A DNA stretch of 64,000 nucleotides from Nothopassalora personata (GCA_033816765.1 CM066299.1:1-64000), one strand, 5' to 3'; shown: positions 43,984 to 56,049, counted from the stretch's first letter. Notes: generated by a model from the sequence alone, not told the origin. A program made the numbers and translations.

Positions 43984-44010
43984 ATTTACTAATCCCGGGA
44001 CCGGTAAATT
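43984..44010. repeat. ACCGGTCCCGGGACCGGT-type palindrome, copy 3
   Basis: ATTTACTAATCCCGGGACCG then GTAAATTA; the left half is diverged, the right half intact. Confidence 0.75.
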
Positions 44011-44085
44011 AAAGTCCGAGGTTTCTCCGAGATAGTACGAGAACCTTACTAATTTTATTAAATCTAGCTTTAGTAAGTTACCGGT

Positions 44086-44281
44086 TGTAAGGGGCAGCCT
44101 AGTAGCTAACCCTTATATGTAGCCTTATATATAACATACGGTCGCGACCGGCTACTAAGCCGTACGTAACACGTATACGTACACCTTACGACGCGCGATA
44201 CGTCTTAAACAAAAGGTAAGAATTAGTTCATCTACAACTAGTAGGTCGTAGGCGTGCTATACATTACGACATCCCTTAACA
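44086..44281 (+). repeat. Gypsy C 5' LTR
   Basis: 196 bp. Differences from 50838-51033 are nearly all RIP-type transitions. Confidence 0.92.
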
Positions 44282-44389
44282 GTTCTAATTCTTCTTTTCG
44301 TTATAATCTATATACGCTATAGAGTCCGAACGCGACGATAGTAGCGCTACGCCTACGGCTCCCCTAAGCCCTAGGGCCTAGTAATAAGC

Positions 44390-45480
44390 GAGGCGTACAG
44401 CCTTAGTCGTAAGGAGGGATGCCCTTTAGGTAGAGGTTAAGGAGAAGGAGATATAGAGGGAGATTAAACAGTTAGAGATCTTACGGGACGTAAGCGTGCC
44501 GCCGGCGGACCCTTAGGGCGAATCCGGCGGAGAACTATCCCCTACTCCCCCTCCCCCTCCTCTATCTATAGTAACTAACGATAATATCGTAGCTCGAGGC
44601 GCGGTCGTATCGTATGCGATACGTTTACGTCTTAAAGAACCTACGCCTTTTAGAGGGGACTCGATTAAGAAATTACGGGTATTCCTAAGGGAGCTCTCTC
44701 TTGTCTTTACCCTCTTAGGCGGTACGTATGCGACGAACGAGTTAAAGGTCCTATATGGGGTTATGTACCTAAGCGGAGAGGCAAGTGAGCGATAGTACGC
44801 TAACTATAGCGTCCTTAACCTTAAAGGGTATATATACTAGGACTTTAAGGAGTTCTATCGAGACGTATACGGTAACCCTATAAACCGCGTACTTAACGTA
44901 ATATTAGAGTATAAGGCGGTAAAATAGAAGGACAACTAGATAGTACGTTAGTTTACGACTAAGCTAGATGTTATAGAGGATTAGTTAGGGGACTATACGG
45001 AGGCGTAACGCGTGCGACACATGCTCGCTAAGCTTACGCCTAGCCTACGGTCCGTAATCGTTAAGTTTCATAACATCCTAACAACTAGAGAGGAACTAGT
45101 AATCCTAGCTTCGCGTATTAAAAGCACGGAGCGTAGTAGCGGAGGGCACGACCGCGGGTAGCATAGTCGCCGTAGGCGAGAGACTAAGGGCGACTAAGGG
45201 CGAAGCGATCGTAGCTCGAAGTAGTAGAAGCATAGTTAGGCGTCGCGCGACCCGGGTGCGAGTTACTAGCGGGACGCCGGCGGATCGTCTATAACCTTCG
45301 ATAGGACTAAAGCGGAGTACTATAGATGCTATAAGAAGGGTTATATTAAGACGGATTACCCGAATAGGCACCTATAGAAGGACCGTAACGCGTAAGCGGT
45401 TCGTAGGGTAGACGCTACGAAGGCTCTAACTAAGAAGGGTAGCGACTAGGGAAAAGGTAGAGGACTATAAGTAGGTTACT
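44390..45480 (+). pseudogene. Gypsy C gag
   Basis: The gag core at about 44640-45120 reads PFRGDSIKKLRVFLRE, GVMYLSGEASE and FYRDVYGNP, then a basic region. A CCHC knuckle at about 45313-45370 reads YYRCYKKGYIKTDYPN, with Cys and His changed by RIP. The minus-strand open stretch 45105-45371 is a shadow. Confidence 0.8.
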
Positions 45481-45489
45481 CCTAAGTCC

Positions 45490-48400
45490 GAGTTTTCCTA
45501 AAGTTAACCCTTTAAGGCGAGTAGATGTGTATCTAGCGCGTCACTTACGAGGCGTAGTCGAGACTCGTAAGGGCTTTCGCGAGGCTACGTTTCTCCTAGA
45601 TAACTATACGGATCTTAGCCTAGTGTCGTATAAGTATATACTCCGACATTAAATGTAACCTATTAATAGGGTAAGGCTACCGAAGTTAGAGTCGTATACG
45701 TATAACCTAGGGTATTACTACGGCGCCTTTACGGTTCGGCTACGACTCGCTAATAACGCGGGAGTAGAGCGCGTAAGTAATGCTATCTACTACGCGGTGC
45801 CTATAGGTAGGCCATTAGTAATTTTAAGTAGACTCTAGAGGTACCGTAATCGGATCGTAAAGAGCCATTATAAGGACTAGTAGTACTACGGTATAGAGAC
45901 GCCTACGATTTAGTAGCGTAACGTACGCGAGTTCCTTAAGGATCTCGAGAGCTTAAAGTAGGTTTATACGATAAGTGTTCGGGCTATTACTATAGTAGTA
46001 CCCGAAGGAGAGGGCCCCTCGTAGCCTAAAGAATTTGTAGACTTCCGAGATATATACGTACCTAATGAGTAGGCGAAGCGTAAGATACCCGACGGGGTTA
46101 AGCATACGATTAATCTCGTTAAAGGAAAGAAACCTGTTACGGTTCGGTTCAGGAAGAACCCACAGCCACTCATTCTTCGGGAAGGACCGAAACTGAGCAG
46201 GTCGACTTCGCTCAGACTGATCAGCTCAGTGATCAGTTCGCTCAGTCTGCTCAGTGATCAGTCTGCTCAGTCTGATCAGTTACGCCAAGACATGGCACTA
46301 TATAGACGACGCTTCTTTACGAGTAGATAGGAGCCTCGTGCTCAACTCAAATCAACACTCTTGTGTTAAGTTGCAACCTTGTAGTGAACTCTCGTTCACA
46401 CTACTTTAGAGACATATCGAGGATCGACACTTCCTAGGCCACCCACGTGACGAGGGACAAGGCCCAACCGCAACAAAACCCCCTTTTAAGCCGCTATACT
46501 ACTAGTCCTTAACTAAGCTAGAGGCCTTAAAGGAGTACCTTACGTAAGTAATAGAGAAGGGGTAGATTAGGCGATCCGTAAGTAAGGCGGGTGCGCCTAT
46601 CCTATTCGTACTAAAGAAGAATAGCACTCTTAGGCTCTATATAGATTATAGAGGCCTAAATAAGATTATAGTAAAGAACCGGTACCTACTGCCCCTAATT
46701 AGTAAGACCTTAGATAGGCTATAGGGCGCTAGGCTCTTTACTATAATCGACCTATAGGATGCCTACTACCGTATTCCTATTAAGCGAGGAGACGAGTGGA
46801 AGACTACGTTTCGTACGCGATACGGTTACTACGAGTACTTAGTTATACCTTTTAGGTTAACTAACGTACTAGCTACCTTTTAGGGGTACATTAATAAGGC
46901 CCTTACTAGGTTAGTAGATAACATCTACGTAGTCTACCTAGATAACATCCTTATCTATAGCGTAACGCGTAAGGAGCACGTACGAGCCGTACGCGCGGTG
47001 CTAGAGAGGCTATAAAAGTTCACCCTATTTACGAACCTAAAGAAGTATAGCTTCTTCTAGGAGAATGCCGAGTTCCTAGGATTTATCGTAAGCGTCGTAG
47101 GCGTATCGATAGATAGGAGCAGGGTAGCCGCAATCGAGGAATAGCCTACGCCTACGAGTTTTTATAAGGTTTAATCCTTCCTAGGATTCTATAACTTCTA
47201 TAGGCGCTTTATCGAAGGGTACTCGAGGATTGCAAAGCTATTAATAGACCTACTAAAGGGATGTAAGAATAGTAAGAAGTAAGGGCCTCTTATGTAGTCC
47301 ACTTACGAGGAGTAAGCGTTCTAACGGCTAAAAGCTAGGTTCCTCGGAGCACCTATCCTAAGGTACTTCGATCCTTCGTTACGTACGAGGGTTAAGACGG
47401 ATGCCTTAGGTTTTGCGATTGTAGGCATTATCTCTTAGCTGTTTAGGACTAAGTAGTATCTAATTGCCTTCTATTCTCGTAAGATAATACTAGCCGAGTA
47501 CAACTACGAGACGCACGATTAGGAGCTACTTATAGTAGTTAAGGCTTTTAAGTATTAGAGGCTATACGTAGAGGGCGCTACGTATACGGTACGAGTACTA
47601 GTCGACTACGCTAACCTATAGGGCTTTATAATAGTAAAGTAGCTAAATGGGCGGTAAGCTCGATAGGCTACGTTCCTATAGTCTTTTAATTTTGTAGTAG
47701 AGCATCGGCCGGGTAAGACTAACCTAGCTAACGCGCCTTCGAGACGTAGTAACTACGTAGCTATAACGTAACAAACTTCGAACTTACTACCTACCTTATA
47801 AAGTAAGCTATCATTCTAGAAGGAGTCTCTAGAAGGGATAAGCGAGCCGACGGTAAAGCGCGTACTTACTACCTACGAGGCGATGTAGGGCGACATAGGC
47901 GCGGTAATAGTAGTACGGAGAGGTGACCTTCGCTATTAAGATAAGCCGTCGTTACTAGTAGTAGTGTACGCTATAGTAATATAGGGTTAAGCTTATAGCT
48001 CGACGGGTGAGTTAATCCTACTCTTAATAAAGATCGCGTAGTAGTAAGACGACTAGTATATTGTATACTTAGCGTAGGCGCTAAGCGCGAGGGACGCTAA
48101 GGGATAGTATATAAAGGATGACCTTATATACTACGGAGACGCGATCGTAGTACCTAGGGATTACGCAATTAGGTCGCATCTAATTCGTATATACTACGAC
48201 GACGTCCTCGCGGGTTACTTTAGAAGGACTAAGACTAAAGAGCTATTGCGACGTAGTTATTAGTAGGACTTACTTAGTACGGACGTAAAGCAATACGTCT
48301 AAGCCTATAGAACCTGCTAGGGTTCGAAGGCTAAACGCTATTAACCCTATAGTAGGCTACAACCGCTTCCTAGACCGGAGCGGCCGTAGTAGGAAATTAC

Positions 48401-49455
48401 TATAGATTTTATTACGGACCTACCTCTAAGTACGCGAGCCGGTTGCGTATATAATGCGATCCTAGTAATAGTCGATCGCTACTTAAAAATAAGCTTATAC
48501 ATCCCGACGACGAAGACTTATATAGCCGTAAAGCTTACGAGACTCCTACGAGACGAAGTCGTACGATACTATAGTGTCCCGTTAGGTATAGTAAGCGACC
48601 GAGGTCTAGTCTTTACTAGTTAGTTTTAGAGTAACTTCTACTTCGAGGCGCGTGTAAAGCGTAAGCTATCTACGGCCTTTTACCCTTAGATAGACGGCTA
48701 AACTAAGAGGGTAAACTAAACCCTCGAACAATATCTTCGTTATTACTATAGTAACAATTAAACTAAGTGGGCTAAGTAGCTTACAGTTACTAAATTCGTA
48801 GCTAATAACAGTATCTACCTAATACTACGTATAAGTCCGTTCGAGATAGCGTACGGTTAGCGACCTAAGATTGCCCCTATACTAACTAGATCTCGAGACG
48901 AGACCTAGGGGGGAGAAGTACTAGCAGCGGTAATAGCTACGAGTCGTATACGAAAACTACGCGCTACACTCGAGGAGCGATAGAAGGCTATAGTAGAAAG
49001 CTAGGCTCGCTACTATAATAAGACCTACTAAGCTAAGACCTACCGCGTAGGTAACTTAGTCCTATTATTAACGAAGAACCTTAAGTTAGTAGTACTAAAG
49101 AAGAAGATAGGTCCGAAGTTTATCGGCCTATACCGCATTACGAACGCTATCGGTTCGTAGGCGTTCCGCCTAGCGCTACTAGCCGACTTAAGGCTCTATA
49201 ACGTCTTCTATATCTCTCTCCTCGAGCCGTATACCGGTAGCGATAAGGATGGACCCGTACCCCCTCTAGCTAATAAGGACGGAGAGTATAAGGTAGAGGT
49301 AGTACTAGATAGGCGTAAGCGTAAGGGTAAGCTATAGTATCTAGTCTAGTAGAAGGACTAGCTAGAGGAGTATAATAGCTAGGAACCGGCGGAGGGCCTC
49401 GCAAATACGGATCGCATAGTAGCCGACTATAAGGCGTTAAGGAGAAGTAAATGAG
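45490..49455 (+). pseudogene. Gypsy C pol (protease to chromodomain), split by a solo LTR
   Basis: Protease at about 45490-46090. RT at about 46500-47150 with [15 protein letters not shown] and YLDNILIYS, where Asn replaces the second Asp of YLDD. RNase H at about 47380-47640. Integrase at about 47950-49000. The chromodomain at about 49290-49430 reads VEVVLDRRKRKGK then EYNSWEPAEGL. A solo LTR at 46135-46475 separates protease from RT. Confidence 0.88.
46135..46475 (+). mobile_element. Undamaged solo LTR, 341 bp
   Basis: Starts TGTTACGGTTCGG, ends CCAACCGCAACA, and is flanked by a perfect target duplication AAACC (46130-46134 and 46476-46480). It contains short direct repeats of CTCAGTCTGATCAG type (46191-46280), a CACGTG site near 46446 and a TATATA at about 46300. 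CpA/TpG are abundant, in contrast to the host Gypsy C. Confidence 0.92.
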
Positions 49456-49499
49456 ACTAGCATAGGAGCACTAGAGCATAAATAAAACTTTTCTTAACT

Positions 49500-50533
49500 A
49501 TAAATAAAATAAAAGCTAAAGAGTAGCGCGCCTACTAGGGGCTACGTAGAGTAGTAGTAGGCGAGGAGCCCGCGAGTAGCGTGTAAGGCGAGCGCCTTAG
49601 TTGTCGTTACGTAGTAACTTAGGTAGGAACGCCTAGTCGGTAGCGGTAGTATTAATGTTCTACGCCTATAGGAACTGGGACTACGGTTAGTAGGGTACAC
49701 GTATGCGAGGAACATACGACTTACGGCGCGGCCGAGTTTAAGTAGCCTATTAAGGGCGCGGTTCTACTCCTACTAGAGCGCGAGGGCTTCGGCGGCGGGG
49801 GCGGCGGTAGTAGTAGCGGCGGCGGCGGAGGTACGTATATAGGTTTCCCCGGTACGCTTATACTTATAGGCATTAAACTACCTAATAGCCTATAGAAAGG
49901 GTTAGCCGAAGCATAGGAGACGCACTAGAGCCCCTCCCGCGAGTAGTAGTCGACTCGTACGAGCGAAGTAGCGACTTACCTCCGTAATGTCGTTACCTAG
50001 CTAGGTACATAGGCGGATCTACTCTACTAGCTCCTACTACTAGAGGTCTATAGGCGCCTAGCCTATTATAGCCGTAAGGAAGTCGCGCTAGGAGCGCGCG
50101 GCGCGTAGGCGGCTTACTAGCGAGGCGATAGCGTAGCTAGTATTAGGCACGTAGCTATATCTATTACGCCTATAGCGGCTACACTTCCTTAGGAGCTCGC
50201 CGGTAGTAACACTATTACAGTTATCGACTTCGTCTAGTAAGTGGTTAGTATACGAATCGTAGGCGGTACGCGTAGAGACTTACCCCTAACGAAGTATAGG
50301 AGGTACCGTATGTATATATTAATCCTCTACGAGAGCTTAGTAGCGGGCGAGGGCGTTAGTAGCTACGAGGGTAATACTAGTCGCTTACGACTACTAGGCG
50401 TTCTAGGTACGTCGCGTACTAGAGCCGCCTAGCGGCGCTCGTCTTCTAAGGTAGTAGTAGTACTATCGCTACTACTACTACTAGAGGAGGCGGAGCGGCT
50501 AGAGAATGGCGGCGAGGAGGGCCCGTCCGACAT
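49500..50533 (-). pseudogene. Possible antisense frame in the 3' interior of Gypsy C
   Basis: From ATG at 50533 the minus strand encodes a Ser/Pro-rich N-terminus (MSDGPSSPPFSSRSAS) for about 90 codons. A different minus-strand frame is then more coherent from about 50260 to 49500, with TAG/TAA-only stops, a Gln/Arg/Leu-rich stretch and an alanine-rich run. The switch would need an intron (a GTAAGT lies near 50277) or an indel. Its position matches the antisense frames in Gypsy A, B and D, but no domain or cysteine cluster is seen. Confidence 0.3.
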
Positions 50534-50837
50534 AATAATAATAATGATAATACTAGTAAGGCGCTTACGGTACGGGTACGGTGCGGGTACGTAGTAGTAG
50601 TACGACGAAGGTAGTACGCTAGGGAACATACTAAGAAAGGGCTAGGTTAGGCTAGAGTTTTATGCTCCTAACTAGCTACGTCGGTATAGTAACTAAGCCT
50701 TACTTACCTATACCTACATAACGACACGCACGTAACCCGTATATAGGCCGTATAGCAACTATAGTTCTAGAAGTACGTAGGAACCTCTACGTAGCAACTA
50801 GCGAGCTAAGGATAGCTCGTACGGGAGGGGAGGCAAT

Positions 50838-51033
50838 TATAAGGGGCAGCCTAGTAGCTAACCCTTATATGTAGCCTTATATATAATATACGGTCGCGAC
50901 CGGCTACTAAGCCGCACGTAACACGTATACGTACACCTTACGACGCGCGATGCGTCTTAAACAAAAGGCAAGAATTAGTTCATCTACGACTAGTAGGTCG
51001 TGGGCGTGCTATACATTACGACATCCCTTAATA
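50838..51033 (+). repeat. Gypsy C 3' LTR
   Basis: 196-bp partner of 44086-44281; both terminal dinucleotides altered by RIP (TA...TA). Confidence 0.92.
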
Positions 51034-54000
51034 GTATGCCTTAGTTAAGAAAGTATAATCTAGTAATCGACTAGAGAAGAGGAGTACTTATATTTAGGGA
51101 ATACGACTGCGTTATCGACATTTAGCCTACGTAGCGGTAGCGTTCGCTAGTAGATAAGGTAAAGAGACAGCTAAATAGGATATAGCTTACGCTAAATAGA
51201 AGGATAGAAGAACTACCTTCGACCGGGATAGACACTAGCGTAGGGCCGCCGGGTTACGAAGTTACTAGTAGCGATAGAAGTAACGCACTATCGAAGGATA
51301 CTAACATCTTAGAGTTAAGTATTCCTAAGGAGTATCGTAAGTAGTCGCGACTCTTTAAAGAGGAAAGAGGTAAGGATGCCTTACCTAAGTACTAACTATA
51401 GGATTATAAGATAAACATTTAGCTAGAGAAAGAGTCTCTATAGGGACCCCTATATTAAATGTCTAAGAAAGAGCTATAGACCCTACGAGAATAGCTAAAG
51501 GAGAAGCTAGCTAAAGGATAGATAAGAAGATCTACCTTAAGTGTAGGAACTCTATATATGTTCGTTCTAAAAGTAAACGGGAAGTTACGACTCGTATAAG
51601 ACTATAGGAAGTTAAACGAGATTACGATTAAGAACCGATACCCGCTACCTAACATCGAAGAAGCATAAGATAGATTAACCGGATTAGACTAGTATACGAA
51701 GATTAACCTACGAGATACCTTCTACGCTATACGGATAGCGGAAGGAGAAGAATAGAAAACCGCTTTTAGAATAAGATACGGACTTTACGAATTCTTAGTT
51801 ATGCTAATAGGATTAACTAACGTACCCGCATTCTATTAGGACCTTATTAACGAGACACTTAGAGACCTACTCGATGTATATGTTATCGCTTATATAGACG
51901 ACATATTAGTCTACACGAAAGGATCCCTTTAGAATTATATAAAGTAAGTCTAGGACGTATTCGAACGACTTACGCGTTTAGGATTTAAGACAGCACCCGA
52001 GAAATGCAAATTCTATAAGAAAGAAGTTAAATTCTTAGGCTTTATTATTAGTACTACGGGGATAACGATCGACCCTACGAAGACATAGTTAATTAGAGAA
52101 TAGCTAGAACTAAAAACAGTTAGGGACGTACAATTATTCCTTAGACTAGCGAACTATAACCGGAAATTCATTAAGGACTACGTAAAGACAGCGGTACTAA
52201 TAACGATGCTTATAAGAAAAGACGTTACCTAGAAATAGGGAAAGGAACAGATTAAAGCGTTTAAGAAACTTAAGGAACAATGCCCTTTAGCCCCTACGCT
52301 TCGACTATTCGATAGTAGTAAGGAAGTCTATATCGAGACCGATGCGTCTAATATAGCAATAGGCGCGTGTCTAACATAGACATACGATAGGTAGAGACAC
52401 CTAGTAGCCTATTACTCCCGGAAAATAACTATAGCGGAATAGAACCACGACATCTATAATAAAGAGCTTCTAGCTATTATTACTACTATATAGTATTAGA
52501 GAGTATATGTCGAGGGCCTACCGAAGTTAACGATTCTTTCTAACTATAAGAATCTTACGTACTTTACGATAATAAAGGAACTTACCCGAAGACAAGCCCG
52601 CTAGTCGGAGCTACTAGGGCAATATAAGTTCGAGATTAAATATACTCTAGGAAGAGAGAACGGCCGCGCTAATGCGCTAAGCTAAAGAAGTAACTATATA
52701 GAAGGAAAAGAACTAGTGCAACATAAAATATTAAAGATAAACCCCGACGAAAGTCTTAGTATAAACACGAGAGAATTCAATAACATTATACGGATACTAG
52801 ACAATAAGGACGAACAATTCCCTACATCGTAGGGAAAATACTAAGTACCTAAGAATTGAGAAGAAGAATGCATACGATAATACTACTACGGACTAATATA
52901 TAGACACCCTAGAACTTCGAAAACAATAGACCTAATATAGCGTAGCTTCTCATTCCTATAGATAAGACAAAAGGTGCTACGCTACATTAAGCAATACGTG
53001 CACTACTAACGAAACAAGGCTACGAGATATACGAAATACGGTTACCTACAGTTTATGACACTACCGACGAAACTATAGGACGAAGTTATAATAGACTTTA
53101 TTACGAAACTCCTACCGTTAAGAGACTAAGTTACGAAACAACTATACGACATAATACTAGTTATAGTTAATAGACTTACGAAATACGTACACTTTATTCC
53201 TACATCGGAAACGTATAATACGGAGTAGCTCGGATACCTTATACTAGATAGACTTATCCGATACTACAGATTCCCTTAAGCGTTTATAACGGATAGAGAT
53301 AGGCTATTTACATTAAACTACTAGAAGACGCTTATAGGAACGATCGGAATTAAACATAAGCTATTAATAGCATATTATCCGGAGATAGACGGATAAACCG
53401 AAAGAATAAACTAGACACTAGAACAATATCTACGACACTATATTAACTACGCATAAGACAACTAGGTTTTATTACTACTAATAGCGTAGATTGCACTAAA
53501 CAACTACAAATTAGAGACAACTTTAACGACGCTATTCTATGCGAACTTTAGTAAAGACCCTAACCTATTTAGAACACCTAGATCCTACCTATAAGCCGAA
53601 AGAGTAATCGTAACGACGGATACTCTTAAGGAAGTACATAAAGAAATACGTAAGGCGATCGAAGATGTATAATATAAACTGTCTTAATAACGGTAAGACA
53701 CGAGAAAAATAGCACCTCTACTAAAAGAGGGGGATAAGGTCTATCTCCTTATAATAAACTTAAGAATAAGAAGATAGACTAAGAAACTAGATTACGTTAA
53801 AGTCGGACTATTTTTTATCGATAAAGTTATAGGACTAGTTAATTACCGCCTACGACTACTACCCGACGCTAAAATCTACCTAGTCTTCTACATCTCTAAG
53901 TTAGAACCTATAGACGCTAAAACACCCTACTAGGAAAGCTTCTATTTCGAGCTAGAAGTAGAAAACGAATTCGAAGTCAAAAAAATCCTAGATAAGAAAG

Positions 54001-54095
54001 GTTAGCGATACCTCGTTAAATAGAAAGGATACGACGAATTAGAAAATACCTAGGAACTAAAACAAACCCTACGAAACTGTTAGCAAAAAATCCGA
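51034..54095 (+). pseudogene. Gypsy B pol remnant
   Basis: Protease tail to about 51240. RT at about 51530-52130 with TAT ATA GAC GAC (YIDD) at 51891-51902. RNase H at about 52330-52560 ([16 protein letters not shown]). Integrase core at about 53080-53600. The chromodomain is at about 53960-54080. Stop density is higher than in A1 and A2. Confidence 0.88.
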
Positions 54096-54153
54096 TAATA
54101 CTAAAATAGGTCCGCTAAGACGACTAACGACAATCGATCTCTTAGCCGACGAG

Positions 54154-54227
54154 CGACTAGGGTAGGAATCGAACCTACGGCCTTAAGAGTTTAGGTAGCT
54201 TACGCTCTACTACTAAGCTACCTAGCC
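54154..54227 (-). tRNA. tRNA-like sequence inside Gypsy B (antisense to the element)
   Basis: Counterpart of 18912-18985 with the same 74-nt length. Acceptor GGCTAGG/CCTAGTC pairs (one G-U), the D-arm is the same, and the T-arm GTAGG-TTCGATT-CCTAC is the same. The two copies differ mostly by transitions and keep the arms paired. The anticodon arm is again irregular (4 bp, 11-nt loop), so identity is not assignable. Confidence 0.65.
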
Positions 54228-54251
54228 GATTAATAGGAACAGGGATACAAC

Positions 54252-54806
54252 TTACAAATAAGTACCCTAATAAGTTTCTACCCCTAGGGACTCGCCCTAG
54301 GACTCCGCCCTAGAAAGCGCCGCCTAGTCGTTTACGGGTATCTCTAGGATATCCGAGAAAGAAACTAGCGAAGGCGACACCTCTACCCCCGACGCCTACT
54401 CGAGAGACGCTAGCTCCTCGCGTGCCTCTTCCTCCTCGAGCTCCTCTAACTCCTTAGCGACGGTATCGTCGGTACGACGCTTAGCTAAGCGTAGCTGTTT
54501 CCGAAGACGGACCTTACGTATCTTTAGCCGTACCTCCTCCTCTTCAATCCTCTTAAGCTCTAGCTTAAGCTTATCGCGCGAATCGTAAAGACGTTCCTAC
54601 TCCGGACGAGAAAGACGTACGTCGCAATCTTTATAGCCTTTTCGGATATAGGCCGAACACTTCCTAGACCGAGAACCTACGATACACTTTATTACCGCGC
54701 CCGAGGATCGAGACTTCTAACAATTCGTGTATAGAGCTATCTTAATACTAGAAATTTCAGTATCTAGAGTAAGTCGTTAACGGCGCTTATAGGAGGAAGA
54801 AGTTAT
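54252..54806 (-). pseudogene. Antisense accessory frame of Gypsy B: zinc-cluster/coiled-coil protein
   Basis: A 184-codon minus-strand frame that starts at 54806, where ATA probably was ATG in a TATG context. The cluster reads C-X2-C-X12-C-X8-C-X2-C-X7-C, with the first and fifth cysteines now TAC and TAT. The second spacing is longer than in A1/A2, but the X8 and X2 spacings are kept. A strongly charged Lys/Arg/Glu/Leu heptad region follows (EEEEVRLKIRKVRLRKQL), then an acidic Ser-rich tail. Same length, position and architecture as the A1 and A2 frames, though the sequence is diverged. Confidence 0.65.
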
Positions 54807-54879
54807 AGTTAACTACTACTATAAGAAATAATAACGGCTTATAAAGCTTCGGGACGAAGCTAGACTAAAAAGGGGATAG

Positions 54880-55314
54880 TGTTACGGAATAATTCTTATA
54901 GACCCTAGAATTATAAGAATAAGACGAGTACGTAACTTATCCTACCTAAGCGCTTAGACTTAGGGCGATTAGACTGCTTATGCTTAGACTTAGAACGATT
55001 AGACTACTTATGCTTAGACGAATTAGACTACTTATGCTTAGAGTAATTAGACTAATTACCGAGATCTACGAATCTCCTTTATACTTAGAATCGCTAAGAA
55101 TCCCTTATAGTTTCGATGCGTTTAACTCACTGTTTAATATTACTGTTTAGAGTACACCGTAACCTAAACCTCTACCTTACTACTACTTAGTCTTTATAAG
55201 ACAAGACAGCTACTGCTTTATTACTCTCCCTCGACTTCCTATTAGCCCGAGAATAAACCCGATTAAGCTTGTCTTCTTAACTTGTAATATCATTAGGTTA
55301 TACTAAACCTAATA
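54880..55314 (+). repeat. Gypsy B 3' LTR
   Basis: 435 bp, starts TGTTACGGAATAATTC. Contains about four direct repeats of a 25-30 bp GCTTAGACTTAGNNCGATTAGACT-type unit at 54950-55060. An inverted copy of the LTR lies at 55604-56031. Confidence 0.88.
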
Positions 55315-56031
55315 CTATGCTCGTCCTCTTAAGAACGTAGTAGTAAAGATAGGCTTAAGGTTCTTAGGCATAGAGTTAAATAAGAAGTATATATCTATCT
55401 AAGAGACCTAAGTATCGAACTTGTCTTAGTCGCTATAGTAGTATTCTAGCTTACTAACCTTAAGGGTATCGTTACCTATATAAGTAGCTAAGGCATTAAT
55501 AGCATCGTTCGCGGTCTAAGGTCGTCGGGCTCTACTTACTTTACTAGGGGCGGGTATTCCCCGTTTACTCTATCGGTCTCCTATCGTAGAGGGCGTTTAA
55601 AGCTATTAGGTTTAGTATAACCTAATAATATTATAAGTTAAGAAGATAAGCTTAATCGGGTTTGTTCTCGGGCCGATAGGAAGTAGAGGGAGAGTAATAA
55701 AGCAGTAGCTGTCTTATCTCGTAGAGACTAAGTAGCAGTAAGGTAGAGGTTAGGTTATAGTGTATTCTAAACAGTAATATTAAACAGTAAGTTGAACGCA
55801 TCGAAACTATAAGGGGTTCTTAGCGTTCCTAAATATAAAGGAGATTTGTAGATCTCGGTAATTAGTCTAATTATTCTAAGCATAAGCAGCCTAATTAGTC
55901 TAAGCATAAGCAGTCTAATTAGTCTAAGCATAAGTAGTCTAATCGCCCTAAGTCTAAGCGCTTAGGTAGGATAAGTTACGTACTCGTCTTATTATTATAA
56001 TTCTAGGGTCTATAAGAATCATTCCGTAACA
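55315..56031 (-). mobile_element. Inverted Gypsy B end (5' LTR plus gag start)
   Basis: 55604-56031 is the Gypsy B LTR in reverse orientation. 55315-55603 reads on the minus strand as the start of a gag frame (KLEYYYSD, FLFNSMPKNLK), like A1 gag. The gag fragment ends where the plus-strand LTR of Gypsy B ends, so the two truncated elements meet tail-to-inside in opposite orientation. Confidence 0.8.
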
Positions 56032-56049
56032 ATATATATCTCTACGAGT

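Larger units (their letters stand above)
44086..51033 (+). mobile_element. Gypsy C, chromovirus-type LTR element, RIP-inactivated, with a solo-LTR insertion
   Basis: LTRs of 196 bp at 44086-44281 (TGTAAGGGGCAG...CCTTAACA) and 50838-51033 (TATAAGGGGCAG...CCTTAATA). A purine tract GGGAGGGGAGG precedes the right LTR. The order gag, CCHC knuckle, protease, RT, RNase H, integrase, chromodomain is seen on the plus strand. About 1.3 kb separates the chromodomain from the 3' LTR. The flanking pentamers (CCGGT left, GTATG right) differ, and the right neighbour is a Gypsy B element cut inside protease. A solo LTR lies at 46135-46475. Confidence 0.9.
51034..55314 (+). mobile_element. Gypsy B, 5'-truncated chromovirus-type element, RIP-inactivated
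   Basis: Begins abruptly inside protease at the position equivalent to 15783 of A1, joined to the end of the Gypsy C LTR. It is collinear with A1 through RT, RNase H, integrase, chromodomain, tRNA-like sequence and antisense frame. It ends with a 435-bp LTR (54880-55314) preceded by the purine tract AAAAAGGGGATAG. Heavily RIPped. No 5' LTR or gag is present. Confidence 0.9.

Noticed and set aside
50429..50629. 66-codon minus frame with poly-Ile and poly-Ser runs as a separate gene.
   Set aside because: It lies in Gypsy C; only the part from ATG 50533 is considered, as a possible antisense frame.
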